DNA of 64,000 bases from Wurfbainia villosa (Eukaryota; Streptophyta; Magnoliopsida; Zingiberales; Zingiberaceae). A model generated the notes under the pieces. It had not been told where the DNA came from, did not search any database, and saw only the letters and a program-made list of their open reading frames with translations. Both the position numbers and the translations under genes were made by a program. The stretch is taken from assembly GCA_025175895.1 (NCBI GenBank), contig CM046004.1:14309011-14373010 (forward strand), read 5' to 3'. Of this stretch, positions 33,264-44,780 are shown piece after piece. The number at the start of each line of letters is the position of its first letter. Within the stretch, counting starts at the first letter, position 1.

Positions 33264-34538
33264 TGTTAGGACCCTTGGAATGGCTAGAGGGGGGGTGATT
33301 AGCCTTTCTTTCTTTCTACAAAAATGTTAGCGGAAGCAATACAAATATAAGCACAAACAACAACAAGAAACAAAGCTAACACCCGATGTAACGTGGTTCG
33401 GAGATGACGCTCCTACCCCACGGCAATCCGTAAGGTGGATTAGCCCTAATCAATCTTCACTAGAACCTCCTTTGGATGAACCAAGGTGGAGAAACCTTAT
33501 CTTACAATGCACTCCTCTTCTTTACAATGATGGAAGATTAGGATTAGAGAAGAGGAGGTTTTGGATTGCTAAAAACACTTGGAAAGCTTGGTGAGCACGT
33601 AGGTGTAGTTGGGAGCAATAGCACTAGCTTCACCAAGCTCCCCATGGCCCCTTTTTATAGAAGAGGGGCTATTTTTCCCGTTGGGCTTCGATCAGTCGAC
33701 TGATGCTTACCATCAGTCGACTGCCGCCGAAGCCAACGGCTTCTAAAACGCGATCTCCGTGGAGATTCGTAGCCGCAATCTCTAATGGCCAGGTGATCAG
33801 TCGGTGATCCTCCATCACCGATCGTGATAGGGTGATCGATCCGAGTGATCAAGCGCGATCGAGTGCGATTGCGTTACGTGGCGATATTCCCTTGATCGAT
33901 CGGTGATGCCCTTAGCGATCGGCGATCACGATATCGATCGGCTACTACTGCAAGGCGATCGGTGATGATTAGGGTTTCACCGACTCGGAACGCGACGGTC
34001 GGTCGATACATCGTATCAGTCGACTGATACTTATCAAGTATGAGTAATTCATACTTGATTTTATACCCTAGACCTAGACTCAACCTTCTAGCTCCTCACT
34101 AAGCCTTGCGCCTTCAGGATCCCTCCGAGTTCGCGACTTGTTCATCCTTTGCGCTTTGCTTCCAAGAGCTTCCTTCGGTTTCGTCATGTCTTGGGTTGCC
34201 AAATGCTTGGACTTTACGCCGCCAAGACTACAAGCTTGGACTTATGCTGCCAAGACTTTACTTTGGACTTCCTTTGCCCAGGTTCACTTGGACTTTACGC
34301 TGCCAAGACTACAAGCTTGGTCTTACGCTGCCAAGTCCATCCCTTGTACTTCCTTTGCCAAGATCATACTTGGACTTCCTTTGCCAAGATCATACTTGGA
34401 CTTCCTTTGCCAAGATCATACTTGGACTTCCCTGTCACTTAAACATTTTCGCAATTAGATCACAAGATATTGCCTAACTTAGATGATTATCCAAACATCA
34501 AAACATATATAAATGCTTGGAACATTGTTGCACCAACA
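33264..34538 (-). repeat. 5' LTR of element C
   Basis: 1275 bp, partner of 18693-19927. TATA at 33650-33659. Three exact CAGTCGACTG copies (33693, 33714, 34017) upstream of TATA. TTGGACTT array at 34198-34432. Confidence 0.92.
33693..34026 (-). promoter_or_regulatory. CAGTCGACTG palindromes upstream of C 5' LTR TATA
   Basis: Three exact copies, two within a 14-bp ATCAGTCGACTGAT palindrome. The 3' LTR of the same element has none. Confidence 0.6.
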
Positions 34539-35047
34539 ATTCTTTCCTCCCCCTCAATCCTAGAGGTGGAGGTGTCTTCTTCTTCTTCCACCTCCTCTTC
34601 CACCGATCCGGAAGTTGACTCCTCTTCAACTTTCGATTCCTCACTTGCTCGTGAGGATGATGAACTCTCTTCATCCTCTTCCTTATCTTCTTCTACTTGT
34701 GCCAAGTGGGGCTTCTCATTGAACTTGGCTAATTTGTCCCATAGCTCCTTGGCATCAAGATATTCACCTAGCCTAGACAAAACATCATTAGGTATCAAAT
34801 CTTCTAAAAGTTTTGTTACCTTGGCTTCAGTTTTGAATTTTTGTCGTTGCTCTTGGGTCCATTTCTTCAACTTGAGGACTTGTCCCTTCCTATCCCGAGG
34901 AGGTTCAAAACCTTCTACGAGGATGAACCAATCCTCTATATCCATCATCAAGAATGTCTCCATTCTTGTTCTCCACGCCGAAAAGTCTTCTCGATCATAC
35001 GGCGGTGGAGTGTTGATGTCCCATCCAAGCTTGTCTTGGAATTCCAT
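34539..35047 (-). pseudogene. gag: gag of D, N-terminal part
   Basis: ATG at 35045-35047 (MEFQDKLGWDINT). Copia-type 'AWRTRMETFLMMDIEDWF' and 'NDVLSRLGEYLDAKELWDKL', then an acidic Ser/Glu-rich segment. Continues in frame at 18687 when C and one TSD copy are removed. The C-terminal half of the usual UBN2 domain is absent. Confidence 0.88.
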
Positions 35048-35096
35048 CTTCCCTCTAGCCTTTTAGCTCCCGGCAGTTAATCCGTAGAAGAGCCCC

Positions 35097-35112
35097 GGGC
35101 TCTGATACCAAT
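35097..35112 (-). other. Primer binding site of D
   Basis: ATTGGTATCAGAGCCC on the minus strand next to the 5' LTR. Confidence 0.88.
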
Positions 35113-35538
35113 TGTAAGATATTTGAGCCCGCTAGAGGGGGGGTGAATAGCGTCGCGCTAGTTCGATAATGGAATTTGTTCGTGTGTTCATCTACAATTT
35201 CGTTAGCGCAGTGGAATAACAATAATAATAATGATAACGAAATATACAACACGCAAACACAAATATTTAACGTGGTTCAGAACCGAACGGTTTCTACTTC
35301 ACGGATTGGGTTCGTACAAACCCTAGCGATGCCAATCACACACCACTATGATAAACACTCCTTCTCGACACAAGTCGGAGGCGGAGAAGCCCCTTACAAG
35401 CGATCTTACAACAGTAAGAAACAAAAACAAGCAATTACAATAATTAATGTGAAAGACAAGTAAAGAAAAACTTTACAACACTTGCTTTTGATTGCTTGAA
35501 TGCTTGGTTGTTTGATTAGCACTTGGAGACCTGATTTG

Positions 35539-36749
35539 TGTAGGGGATCGATACGGCCGGCTAGAGGGGGGTGAATAGCCCTCGAACGTTGGATGTCGGT
35601 ATTTGCTCGTCTACAAAGAGATTAGCGCAACGAAAATAATAAAGCAAGACAAGCAAATAAAAATACAAGAAAACAAACGCTAACAAGATGGTATAACGTG
35701 GTTCACGGTTACGCCGCTAATCCACGGTCCCCGATTCGTCCTCGATGAATCACTCCGCCAAAACCAATCCACTAATGGTATCTCCTTTGCACCAAGCTAG
35801 GTGGAGGTATCCTTTACAACCAAGATCACTCTTCTTACAATAAGATTGAAGTAAAGACAAGTAAGAAGAGTTTAAAGCTTGTGGGGCACTAGGAAGATCA
35901 CTTAGAGCATAAGCATTAGCCTCTCAAAGGATCACACCCTCTCTTTTTATAGAGAGGGCTGATTTCTTCCCGTTGGCCGCCACTACCGATCATTCACGCC
36001 CTTGGCGATCGGTCACGTTACTACAACTGGCCTCCGAACACGTCGGATCCCGGACCGCTGTAGTCCAACGGAACACTTGGCGATCGCGATGGACCTCACC
36101 GATCATCGGCTCGTATCGACCGCCTACGCGCTTACGAGCAGCTCGCTACTGCGACATCCTCCGCAATCATCGCTATTCCATGGTAGTCGATCACTGGGCA
36201 TAAACCCATCATCGGATACCGGTCGAACACATTCGACTGAGCGATCCGCCATTACATCAATGATCGTACTTAACATAAGTTTGAGCTTCCGGCGGTCGGG
36301 TAAACCTTAACCCTTGCGGTTAAGTCTCCGACACTCAGCCATTCAACCAAGTTCACCTAATGAGCTACTTACATTTCACTCATTCTCTCATCTCACTCGA
36401 AATCCCTCGCCGAAGCTCTCTTCGTTCGCGGCCACGTCCCTCGGCAGCATCAGGCGCACGGCTCTACAATGCTCCTTCGCGTCTCTTGCCTCCGAAGTAT
36501 GCCTCCTTGGTTTCACTTCAAGTCATCTCGTCCTGTGGTCCCTCGGATGCTCCAAGCGCACGGCTTCCGCAAAGTCATCCTTCACCGACTCAAGGACCGA
36601 GGTTGTGAGGGTGAACCCGCCAAGGCTCCATGTGCGAATTACTAAGTTCTGCAAGACTCCAACGCACATATCAAATAACAATACCAACCTAACTTAAACC
36701 CTTTGCCACACACATCAAAACCTAATCATGGCAAGAGATTGCCCTAACA
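35539..36749 (-). mobile_element. Solo LTR E
   Basis: 1211 bp, TGTTAGGGCAATC...GATCCCCTACA on the minus strand, with perfect TSD ATTTG (35534-35538 and 36750-36754). It has the CTATTCACCCCCCTCTAGCC tail of the same LTR class and a TATA at 35943-35951. No internal region: left by recombination between the LTRs of a full element. It contains no exact CAGTCGACTG but many CGATCG-type strings. Confidence 0.9.
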
Positions 36750-36851
36750 ATTTGCAGCAACAAATCGCCCCTAAAGCTCTCAAAAACTGGATCCATTTTT
36801 CTCCATCATGAGCTCCTTTTATAGCTTCAACCTGTGCTGGAAAATGTCGAT

Positions 36852-37188
36852 CAGTCGACTGCTCGGGACCATCAGTCGACTGATCACACTGTTACTGTGA
36901 GATAACGGTGTAATCCACGCTGGAAAAATCCAATGGCTAGGACATCAGTCGACTGATCATGAGCATCAGTCGACTGTTCAAGCATCACTCGACTGCTCGT
37001 CCCAGCGGTCAAGTGAGACTCCATTCTGTGCCCCAAAATCCGAGCATCAGTCGACTGATCACAAGATCAGTCGACTGCTCGTCCAAACAGTCGACTGTTC
37101 AACTATGTCAGTCGACTGCTAGGGCAATTCCCACAGTCAAACCCTAGTTGACTACGTCAGTTGACTGCCACATGGTACCAGTCGACTG
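36852..37188 (-). promoter_or_regulatory. Densest CAGTCGACTG cluster (D 5' LTR)
   Basis: Exact copies at 36852, 36873, 36946, 36967, 37048, 37068, 37088, 37109 and 37179, upstream of the TATA at 36815-36823 on the minus strand. Confidence 0.65.
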
Positions 37189-37389
37189 GCATACCTCAAA
37201 CATTAGGTTTTAGCCCAAGTATGGTGCCCCCATACTTATTAGACCACCCTTAGCCTAGACCTAAGCCTTCTATCCACCTCCATCAGCCTTACGCCTCTCG
37301 GATCCCTCCAAGTCATCCATGACTTGTTCATCCATCGCGCTAGCCTTCAGGTGCTTCCATCGGCTATGTCATGCTAACGGTGTATACAC

Positions 37390-37710
37390 CGCCAAGGCAC
37401 ATTGGACTTACGCCGCCAAGACTCCGCTTGGACTTTATGCCACCAACCATTGGACTTATGTTGCCAAGACTCCCGCTTGGACTTTACGCCGCCAATATCA
37501 AACCCCTTGGACTTCTCAAATGCCAAGACTCAAGCTTGGACTTTCCCTTGCCAACCCATGTTGGACTTTCAATGCCAAGACCCATGCTTGGACCTTCCCA
37601 AATGCCAAGTGTCCCACTTGGACTTTCCATGCCAAGTACCCATGCTTGGACTTTCCCAAATACCAAGTGTCCCACTTGGACTTTCCATGCCAAGTACCCA
37701 TGACTTGGAC
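37390..37710 (-). repeat. TTGGACTT...GCCAAG array in D 5' LTR
   Basis: About twelve units. A 52-bp segment (near 37600-37700) is tandemly duplicated compared with 12940-13020. Confidence 0.85.
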
Positions 37711-37935
37711 TTTTTATAACCACATGGTCAACCCTAGTCAACCATCAAAGTCTCCCTCAAGTCAAACTCGAGTCCAGTTAAACATAACCCGGGTTGATTG
37801 TATAAACAATCTCCCCAAAACATCAACAGACATTAATGTCAAACATCAATGTCAACTTACTTTGTCAAACATCAAAACATCTCTCGAGTCAAACTCGAGT
37901 CTGGTCAATCGTGACCTGGGTCGATTGCACCAACA

Positions 37936-38146
37936 GCTCTTTTGTGCATTTCTTTTTCTTGAGTAATCTTCCCTTCTTGTCCATAGGAACTTCAACTCCT
38001 TGCATCAAAATAAACCAATTTTCTATTTCACGCATTAGAAAATGTTCCATCCTTTCCTTCCATTGATCGAATTCTTTAGCTCCATAGAGTTCATATGGAG
38101 GAGGCACATTGATGTCTCATCCCAAATCAAAATTTGGCTCCTCCAT
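37936..38146 (-). pseudogene. gag: gag of F, N-terminal part
   Basis: ATG at 38144-38146. A TGA replaces the Trp codon of the 'LGWDIN' motif ten residues in. Then 'FDQWKERMEHFLMREIENWF' is recognisable. Continues at 11708 beyond element D. Confidence 0.82.
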
Positions 38147-38202
38147 CTTCCTTCTTCCCTCTAGCGTGCTCCCTTGGTTGTTAAGCCTTGAAGAGCGACC
38201 TT

Positions 38203-38216
38203 GCTCTGATACCACT
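38203..38216 (-). other. Primer binding site of F
   Basis: GTGGTATCAGAGC on the minus strand next to the 5' LTR. Confidence 0.85.
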
Positions 38217-39718
38217 TGTTAAGATCGTTGGTGTCGCTAGAGGGGGATGAATAGCAATTTGCATCGATTTCGTTGCTTGGATTCGTCGTGCTTGTCTACA
38301 ATTGTTAGTATGCAGCAGAAACACAAATACGAGTACAAATACAAATACAAATCACACAACAAGCACAACACAAGGAATTTTATATGGTTCGGAACCCTAG
38401 TTCCTACTCCACGGTCGAGCCCTAGTGGGCTCTAGTGTGCACACCACCACTATAACACTTCTCCTTCTCAGTGACATACCGGAGGTGGAGGAACCTCTTA
38501 CAAGTCTCTTACAACAATAAGAATGAGATAAAGACAAGCAAATACAACAAATACAAAAGCAAATGAACACACATTATAGATTTAGGGCTTTTGAATGCTT
38601 GCTCGTAGATCGCTTTGGGATGACTTTGAAGGCCCTGAAATGCAGCAACACCTTCCTTCAAATTGCCCCTAAAACCTCCAAGAGAATCATCCTCGAAGAT
38701 GCCCTCGATCCTCCTTTTATAGAGCTCCGTCGAATCTTCCTGATCTGCAACGGTCGTTTTGCTAATCGAGGTGTCAGTCGAGTCGCCTTGCTTTTGAGCA
38801 GCTGTCTTCATACATGTGCTGGGACCAGTCGAGGTGCCACCTCGACTAGGACACCAGTCGAGGCGCCGCCTCGACTGGCGCCTTATGTTTTTAGCCACTA
38901 GATGAAGGCAATCGAGGCGTCGCCTCGACTGAGCCTCTAGTCGAGGGCCAGTCGAGGGCCAGTCGAGGCGCCCTTGCATCTGTGGTCGCTGCTCAGCCGT
39001 AGTCACTCAAATCAGTCGACTGATCATGATATCAGTTGACTGATAACCTCATCCATGAGATTTTAACCCCAAGTATGGTGCCCCCATACTTGCTAGACCA
39101 CTCTTAGTCTAGATCTAAGCCTTCTAGCCACCTCCGTTTTCCTCATGTCTATCGGATCCCTCCAAGTCATCTATGACTTGTTCATCCATACACTAGCCTT
39201 CAAGTGCTTCCATCGGCTATTGTCATGCTCTCGGGTCTACCTTTGCCAAGAAGCCTCACCTCTGGGACTTCCCCTTTGCCAAGCTCGATCTCCCTGATCA
39301 GTCAGGTCTTCCCTTGCTAAGACTCCTCGTCCGGGACTTCACTGCCAAGAGGCCACGCCTCTGGGACTTCACTGCCAAGAATCCTCGTCCGGAACTTCAC
39401 TGCCAAGAGGTCACAACTCCGGGACTTCACTGCCAAGACTCCCCGTCCGGGACTTCATTTGCCAAGTACGGTCTCCCAGACCTATCGGGACTTCCCTCGC
39501 CAACTCCCTGTTGGTCTTTCCAACACCAAATGTCTGGTCTCCCTTGACCAACTTGGATTTTCCCTTGCCAAGTATCCATACTTTGACTTCTCCACACCAA
39601 GTGTCCCATTCACTAGTCATATGGTCAAACCATATTGTAAACTATTGTCAAACACCAAAACCCTACTCGAGTCCCACTCGAGTCTGGTCAATCGTGACTT
39701 AGGTCGATTGCACCAACA
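38217..39718 (-). repeat. 5' LTR of element F
   Basis: 1502 bp, partner of 6650-8129. TATA 38713-38721; GTCGAGG hairpins 38760-38965; one exact CAGTCGACTG (39013); GCCAAG/GGGACTTC array 39235-39580. Followed by TSD ACGTC. Confidence 0.9.
38760..38965 (-). promoter_or_regulatory. GTCGAGG hairpin cluster in F 5' LTR
   Basis: CAGTCGAGGCG-C-CGCCTCGACTG-type inverted repeats and variants, plus two extra CAGTCGAGGGC units, upstream of TATA. Confidence 0.6.
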
Positions 39719-40756
39719 ACGTCATACAAATCTTATTGCATTACCAATTAATGAAGATCGCTCTTTGCAACCATGCCATTAACGATGACCTACTCAAAGA
39801 GTTTTACCAAAATTTAAAGAAAGTTGACGATTGCCCGACCTACACTACTCGTGTTGCAAAATGCGATCTGGAGTTCACTATTATGATCTTGCAGGAGTTC
39901 CTGGAGTGTAGGGCATCGGATGACACTTTCATCTTTTACCCTACTCTTAATGCACCTCTTCTGGCTCCATTTGACCACATCTCATTAGATTCCATGCATG
40001 AGCATTTCTTCCGTCATCCTCGTCCACCAGCTCAAAACCTCTTTCCTATTAATGAATTATCTGCACCTGACAATGTTCTTTACAAAGTCATTGTTGGGTG
40101 CTTTCTTCCGATTGTTACTTGGGGTCAGGCCAAGATCCGGCCTCCCCATCTATTTCTTATGTATGCCATGCGTTATCGATTGGACGTGAACATTGCATTG
40201 AACATTTTTCATTGCATTGTTCATTTCATATCCCCTCTATAAGGGAAAGTTCATATGTCATTTGGACATGTCATCACTATATGGTTAGAGTCCATTGGCA
40301 TTAACATATCTAGGGGATCATTGAGGGTGCTATCAGAGGTATATGATTGCATCACAGTACGGAACTTCACACTGGCTGGGATGCGGACTGACGCTGGACA
40401 GATGGAGTTGGTGCCTTGGCCTCAGCCCGTGGAGCAAGAGGAGTCGGCCATAGAGCTTGGAGAGCTTGCGGCACAGCATGAGGAGTCTGATGCTGAGGAG
40501 GATGACCCTGTGATAGTAGATGCACTAGCAGCAGGTCTCTCAGAGCATGTTGCACATCTGGAGGTTAGATTTGAGGACTACTAGCAGACTGTTGACTCAC
40601 GATTGGCAGAGATCAGATCGGAGCATTCCTCCATGGGTTAGCAGCTCAGCCGAATGGAGTAGCGCCAGATTGATATGTATGAGATGATGCGGATCTGGAT
40701 GCTGGGTCAGCAGCCTCCACCACCTCCAGGAGATGGCTCCATGGACAATAGCTAGG
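39719..40756 (+). pseudogene. ORF2 of G, 3' part
   Basis: Resumes the frame of 6544-6649 at 39724. Closely similar to ORF2 of D over its whole length ('HAINDDLLKEFYQNLKKVD', 'NELSAPDNVLYKVIVG', 'FGHVITIWLESIGI'). In-frame stops at 40240-40242 (CAA in D) and 40582-40584 (CAG in D), plus two later TAG codons, show decay. The C-terminal coiled-coil-like part and proline run extend to 40756. Confidence 0.75.
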
Positions 40757-42369
40757 CGAGGATTAGGGATCTTGTTTTTCTTTTTCGTAGTGATGTCGAG
40801 AGTTTTTCTTGAACATCTATTTTGATTGTAGAACAAAATTTCTTGTTAAATGAAATCCTTTGTTTATGAAAAATAATGTGTCTTTGTATGATTGTGTGGG
40901 TGTTAATGTGTTTATATATTCTATTTTGTCATGTCATGACATCGTGCCTATTTTTATCATTTAAATGTTATGATTATGTTTAGGTTAAATGTCATGTATA
41001 TTTAGATTTAATCATATGTCATGACATCATGATCATTAGCCATACTTAATTATGTTATCTTTTATGTCACGATCATTCATGCATTTAATTTGATGAAAAT
41101 TGATTTAAGGACTATGGCATGACTTGAAGTCCCATGTATAAGAGAATCAAGTAGTGTTGCCTTAGAGAAATGCATGAAACCTTAGTTTAGGATAACAAAA
41201 ACCCACATCTCACATCAAATTAACATGTATGTGTATTGATACACCCTAGATACATGTGAGATGTTAGGAAAATAAGTTAAGCTCAAGGTGCATAGATAGT
41301 GCATCTAGATGAACTTAAACTTATCTCAATCATCAATATGAATCATGAGGAAAGCTAATGTACAAGTCATGTACATTTAGCCAATAGTCCGTGTTTTAAA
41401 ATAGGTTTTCAAAATCATTTTAAAATCTTTTTAGAAAACCTTGGTGAAGTCTATCTTTTGATAGCAATCACCATTGAAGAAGTTAATACAAAGTAGATCA
41501 AAAATATTAAAGTTTTAATGATTTTTGAATTTTGCATCAATCTTCTATTTTAATGGGTATTTTATTTTCAAACTATTTTTCACCTATTATATTCCATGTA
41601 AGTAATGTGCGTATGAAATTTCAAATTTTTTCGAAATACGTATATTTACTTACACATTTTCAAACTTCATTTTCGAAAACTTGATTTCTGAAAATCAGGG
41701 ATCAATCAACTGATGATGATTTCAGTCGACTATTATATGGAAGAATCAACTGATATGCTGATTTCGGATAAACAATATATGTTTAGCCTAATTTCAACTA
41801 TGTTAAGGTTTCCTACCTGACCCTAGGATATACTTTGGGAAGCATTATAAAGGGTGAAAATCCATTGGATATGGATTAGGAGAGTTGTTAGGGTGTGTAT
41901 CAAATTTAAGGTATGGGAAAGTTCAATGTTGAACTTTAGACCTTATTTTTGATGGTTTAGAGTTCCTATTGGCTTAGGGACTTCCCAAGGACATTGTTGG
42001 TGCAATGGTCAAGGGGGAGCAAGCCTTTAGAGGGAGGTATCCATCATGGGATGATGGATGTTATTTTTCCTCATGAGAGGGAAAAATGGGAATTTAAAAT
42101 ACCCAATTTGGAAATTGGGAGAGTTTATAGGAGTGCCTCTCTTTAGTGGTATGGGACTTATCACTAGGAAGATTGTAAGCATCCTAGATATTTTTGGACC
42201 AAGGGGGAGATTGTAAGATCTCATTGGGATATGAGACATTGACCTCCTTGGAGAGAACCTTTTTGATGTTAGTCAAAAAGGGGGAGAAAGGTAAAATTAA
42301 CAATTTGGGATAATTGATAAGAGAATTTGAGTTAGGGGCCTAACTCAAGGGTGTTTTTGTCAAACATCA
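40757..42369 (+). other. G 3' noncoding region
   Basis: No gene. Inverted repeat G2 (41206-41263), CTATC-TTTT-GATAG (41451-41464), the CATGATGTCATGACAT-type block (40935-41060) and decayed palindromes (41700-41760). Colinear with 3' regions of D, F and H. Confidence 0.7.
41206..41263. other. Conserved inverted repeat G2
   Basis: Perfect 10-bp arms CATCTCACAT (41206-41215) and ATGTGAGATG (41254-41263), 38-nt loop with an inner GTGTATTGATACAC hairpin. Confidence 0.82.
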
Positions 42370-42382
42370 AAAAGGAAGAGAT
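42370..42382 (+). other. Polypurine tract of G
   Basis: AAAAAGGAAGAGAT directly before the 3' LTR; slightly decayed relative to the others. Confidence 0.72.
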
Positions 42383-43480
42383 TGTTAGTACAATCAGCCC
42401 AGGTCACGATTGACCTAACTCGAGTTTGACTCGAGCGATTTTTTGATGTTCGACAAAAACATATGACAATGTGATTGTCATTGTAAAGTCCAAGTCATGG
42501 GTACTTGGCATGGAAAGTCCAAGTGGGACACTTGGCATTGGGAAAGTCTAAGTCTTGAGTACTTGGCATGTAAAGTCCAAGCATGGGTCTTGGCAAGGAA
42601 AAGTCCAACATGGGTTGGTAAGGAAAGTCCAAGTATGGTCTTGGCAAGGGAAAAGTCCAAGCTTGGGTCTTAGCATGGAAAGTCCAACATGGGTTAGCAA
42701 GGGAAAGTCCAAGCTTCAGTCTTGGCATTTAGAAAGTCCAAGGGGTTTGATATTGGCGGTGTAAAGTCCAAGGGTGGAGTCTTGGTAGCATAAGTCCAAT
42801 GGTTGGCGGCGTAAAGTCCAAGCGAGAGTCTTGGCAGCGTAAGTCCAATGTGCCTTGGCGGTGTAGACACCGTTAGCATGACAATAACCGATGGAAGCAC
42901 CTGAAGGCTAGCGTATGGATGAACAAGTCATGGATGACTTGGATGAATCCGATAGGTGTGAGGCTGATAGAGGTGGCTAGAAGGCTTAGGTCTAGGCTAC
43001 AGGTGGTCTAGCAAGTATAGGGGCACCATACTTGAGTTAAAATCTCATGTTTGAGGTGTATCAATCGACTGGGACAATGGGTCAGTCGACTGATGGGAGT
43101 CAACTAGGGTTTGACTATGGGAAGTGCCCAGCGATCGCCAGAGTTAGACCGATCGCAGATCAGTAGTCGATCGATCTTGTGATCACCGATCGATGCTCGG
43201 GTTTGCTTATAGAAGGTTCTCCAGTCGAGTGATCAGCCTGAACACTCGACTGATTGAGCCATTAATCGACTGATGGTGTATCCGTTGGACTTATCTGACG
43301 TATTTCATGTCGTTGTGAGACAACGGCTACAGGGGCAGTCGACTGATGGTCCCGATCTGTCGATTGCTAGGCGGAATCCAGCTCAAAGAGAAACTTTAAA
43401 TGGAGCTCGTGGAGGAGGGATTTGGCAGTGTTTCTTGAGGAGTTTTAGTGTTATTTGTTGCTGCAAATCAGGGTCTCCAA
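42383..43480 (+). repeat. 3' LTR of G, first segment
   Basis: TGTTAGTACAATCAGCC start, AAGTCC/TTGGCA array (42480-42860), exact CAGTCGACTG at 43083 and 43336, TATA-like TTTAAAT at 43395-43401. Interrupted by element H at TCCAA. Confidence 0.9.
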
Positions 43481-44780
43481 TGTTGGAATGTCAGTTGCCG
43501 GCATGAGGTGAGCTCAACGAGCTCTAGAGATGCACACGGCAATACTCAAACTCCTTCTCGACAATACGTCGGAGGTGGAGAAACCTCGTACAAGCAATTA
43601 CACTAAGTAATACAAGCAAAGAATAATACAAGAAGAAATACAAGTAAAGAACACTTTACAAACTTCACTTTGAACACTTGCTTGTTGCTTGCTTTGGATT
43701 ACTCTTGAAGGATTGGAATGCAGTAGCAATTCCCCTTCAAAATCTTCCCAAAAGTCTTGGTAAAATCCTCCATCTTGAGCTCCATTTATAACCTGCATCG
43801 AGCTAATTTTGCGCCTAGCAGTCGACTGCCAAAAGACCCCAGTCGACTGCTTCTGTAGCCGTTGTCTCACAATAGCTTGATCCACACTAGACAAGTTCTA
43901 ACGGATCCTCTATTAGTCGATTGATGATGACCATCAGTCGACTGTTGACCTCGTAGCCGACTGCCCAGTCAGCTACGGAGCATTTTGTGCTCGCGACACT
44001 TCCATCAGTCAACTGTCATCCCTCGGCAGTCGACTGTTGTCGACATCAGTCGACTGTCATCCCTTGGTAGTTGACTGTCAGGCCACAAAATACAGTCTAA
44101 CACCAGTCGAACCCAAGTTGACTTGGAGCAGTCGACTGGTACATAACCAGTCGACTGATGTTGGGTAAAACCTCAAACATCAAGTTGTTTGAGCATCCAA
44201 CCGTCGGGTAAACCCTCAAACACAACGTTTGAGCCTTCGACACTCAGTCTTAGCCACTTAGCCAAGTCCACCTCATCCTCTCATGGAGTTCCCCACCGAA
44301 GTTATCTTCCCTCGGATACACCAAGCGCACGGCTTCGCAATGTCATCCTTCACGTCTCTTGCCCTCGAAGTATGCTTCCCTTGAGCCTCACTCCATTCGC
44401 TCCCCATCCGGCGGTCCCTCGGATGCACCAAGCGCACCGCTTCGCAATGTCATCCTTTACCAACTCAAGGACCCCGAACCTAGTGAACTTGTCAAGTCCT
44501 CAAGACTTCCCACACTAAGTCTCATGCTTGGATTTTCCATGCCAAGCCCCAGCTTGGACTTTCACCGCCAAGCCCTATGTTTGGACTTAGGTGGCCAACC
44601 CATGTTGGACTTTCCAACACCAAGCCCCATGCTTGGACTTTTCACCACCAAGGCTACACACTTGGATTTACGTGGCCAACCTATGTCAGACTTCCCATGA
44701 CAATCTCATATCATGCATTTTGTCTAACATCAAAATACAGTTCGAGTCAATACTCGAGTTCTGGGCCGATTGCACCAACA
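43481..44780 (-). repeat. 3' LTR of H
   Basis: Minus strand TGTTGGTGCAATCGG...GACATTCCAACA. Nine exact CAGTCGACTG copies (43819-44157) and a TTGGACTT array (44520-44700). Compared with the partner LTR, a block is missing between 'GCCGGC' and 'GAGCTCAACGAGCTC'. Confidence 0.88.
43819..44157 (-). promoter_or_regulatory. CAGTCGACTG cluster in H 3' LTR
   Basis: Exact copies at 43819, 43840, 43935, 44027, 44047, 44129 and 44148 and several one-off variants. The partner LTR keeps only one (46750). Confidence 0.6.

Larger units (their letters stand above)
18693..34538 (-). mobile_element. Element C: near-complete SIRE-type Ty1/copia retrotransposon
   Basis: Inserted in the gag of D with perfect TSD ATTCT (18688-18692 and 34539-34543). 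LTRs 18693-19927 and 33264-34538, tRNA-iMet primer site, gag, protease, integrase, RT, RNase H, noncoding tail and polypurine tract: 8.3 kb without B. This is the only element in the window with all enzymatic domains, so relatives of it are the likely source of proteins for the non-autonomous elements. Confidence 0.94.
11714..37935 (-). mobile_element. Element D: non-autonomous copia-type element with gag and ORF2
   Basis: Inserted in the gag of F with perfect TSD GCTCT (11709-11713 and 37936-37940). LTRs are 11714-13244 (3') and 35113-37935 (5', interrupted by solo LTR E). About 9.2 kb without C and E. Same plan as G (gag, promoter-like region, spliced ORF2, noncoding) and better preserved. 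No pol. Confidence 0.92.
35113..37935 (-). repeat. 5' LTR of element D (interrupted by solo LTR E)
   Basis: Partner of 11714-13244; 1607 bp once E is removed. TATA at 36815-36823. Nine exact CAGTCGACTG copies between 36852 and 37188. The TTGGACTT array (37390-37710) carries an extra unit pair relative to the 3' LTR. Confidence 0.9.
6650..39718 (-). mobile_element. Element F: gag-only copia-type LTR element
   Basis: Inserted in ORF2 of G with perfect TSD ACGTC (6645-6649 and 39719-39723). Its LTRs are 6650-8129 (3') and 38217-39718 (5'). The internal part holds only a decayed gag, which is split by D, and a 2.1-kb noncoding 3' region. About 6.8 kb without D. No pol and no ORF2, unlike D and G. 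Confidence 0.9.

Noticed and set aside
36852..37188. Regularly repeated palindromes resembling a CRISPR array
   Set aside because: Plant nuclear LTR context, irregular spacing, no cas genes, spacers are LTR sequence present in sister copies.
38509..39006. 165-codon minus-strand frame in the F 5' LTR (also 6943-7383)
   Set aside because: Covers the LTR U3/R region and GTCGAGG hairpins; the two LTR copies are not under frame conservation.
42027..42239. Possible small gene in G 3' region (70 codons, minus; similar at 13334-13555)
   Set aside because: Similarity between G and D reflects shared noncoding module; frames contain unmatched indels.
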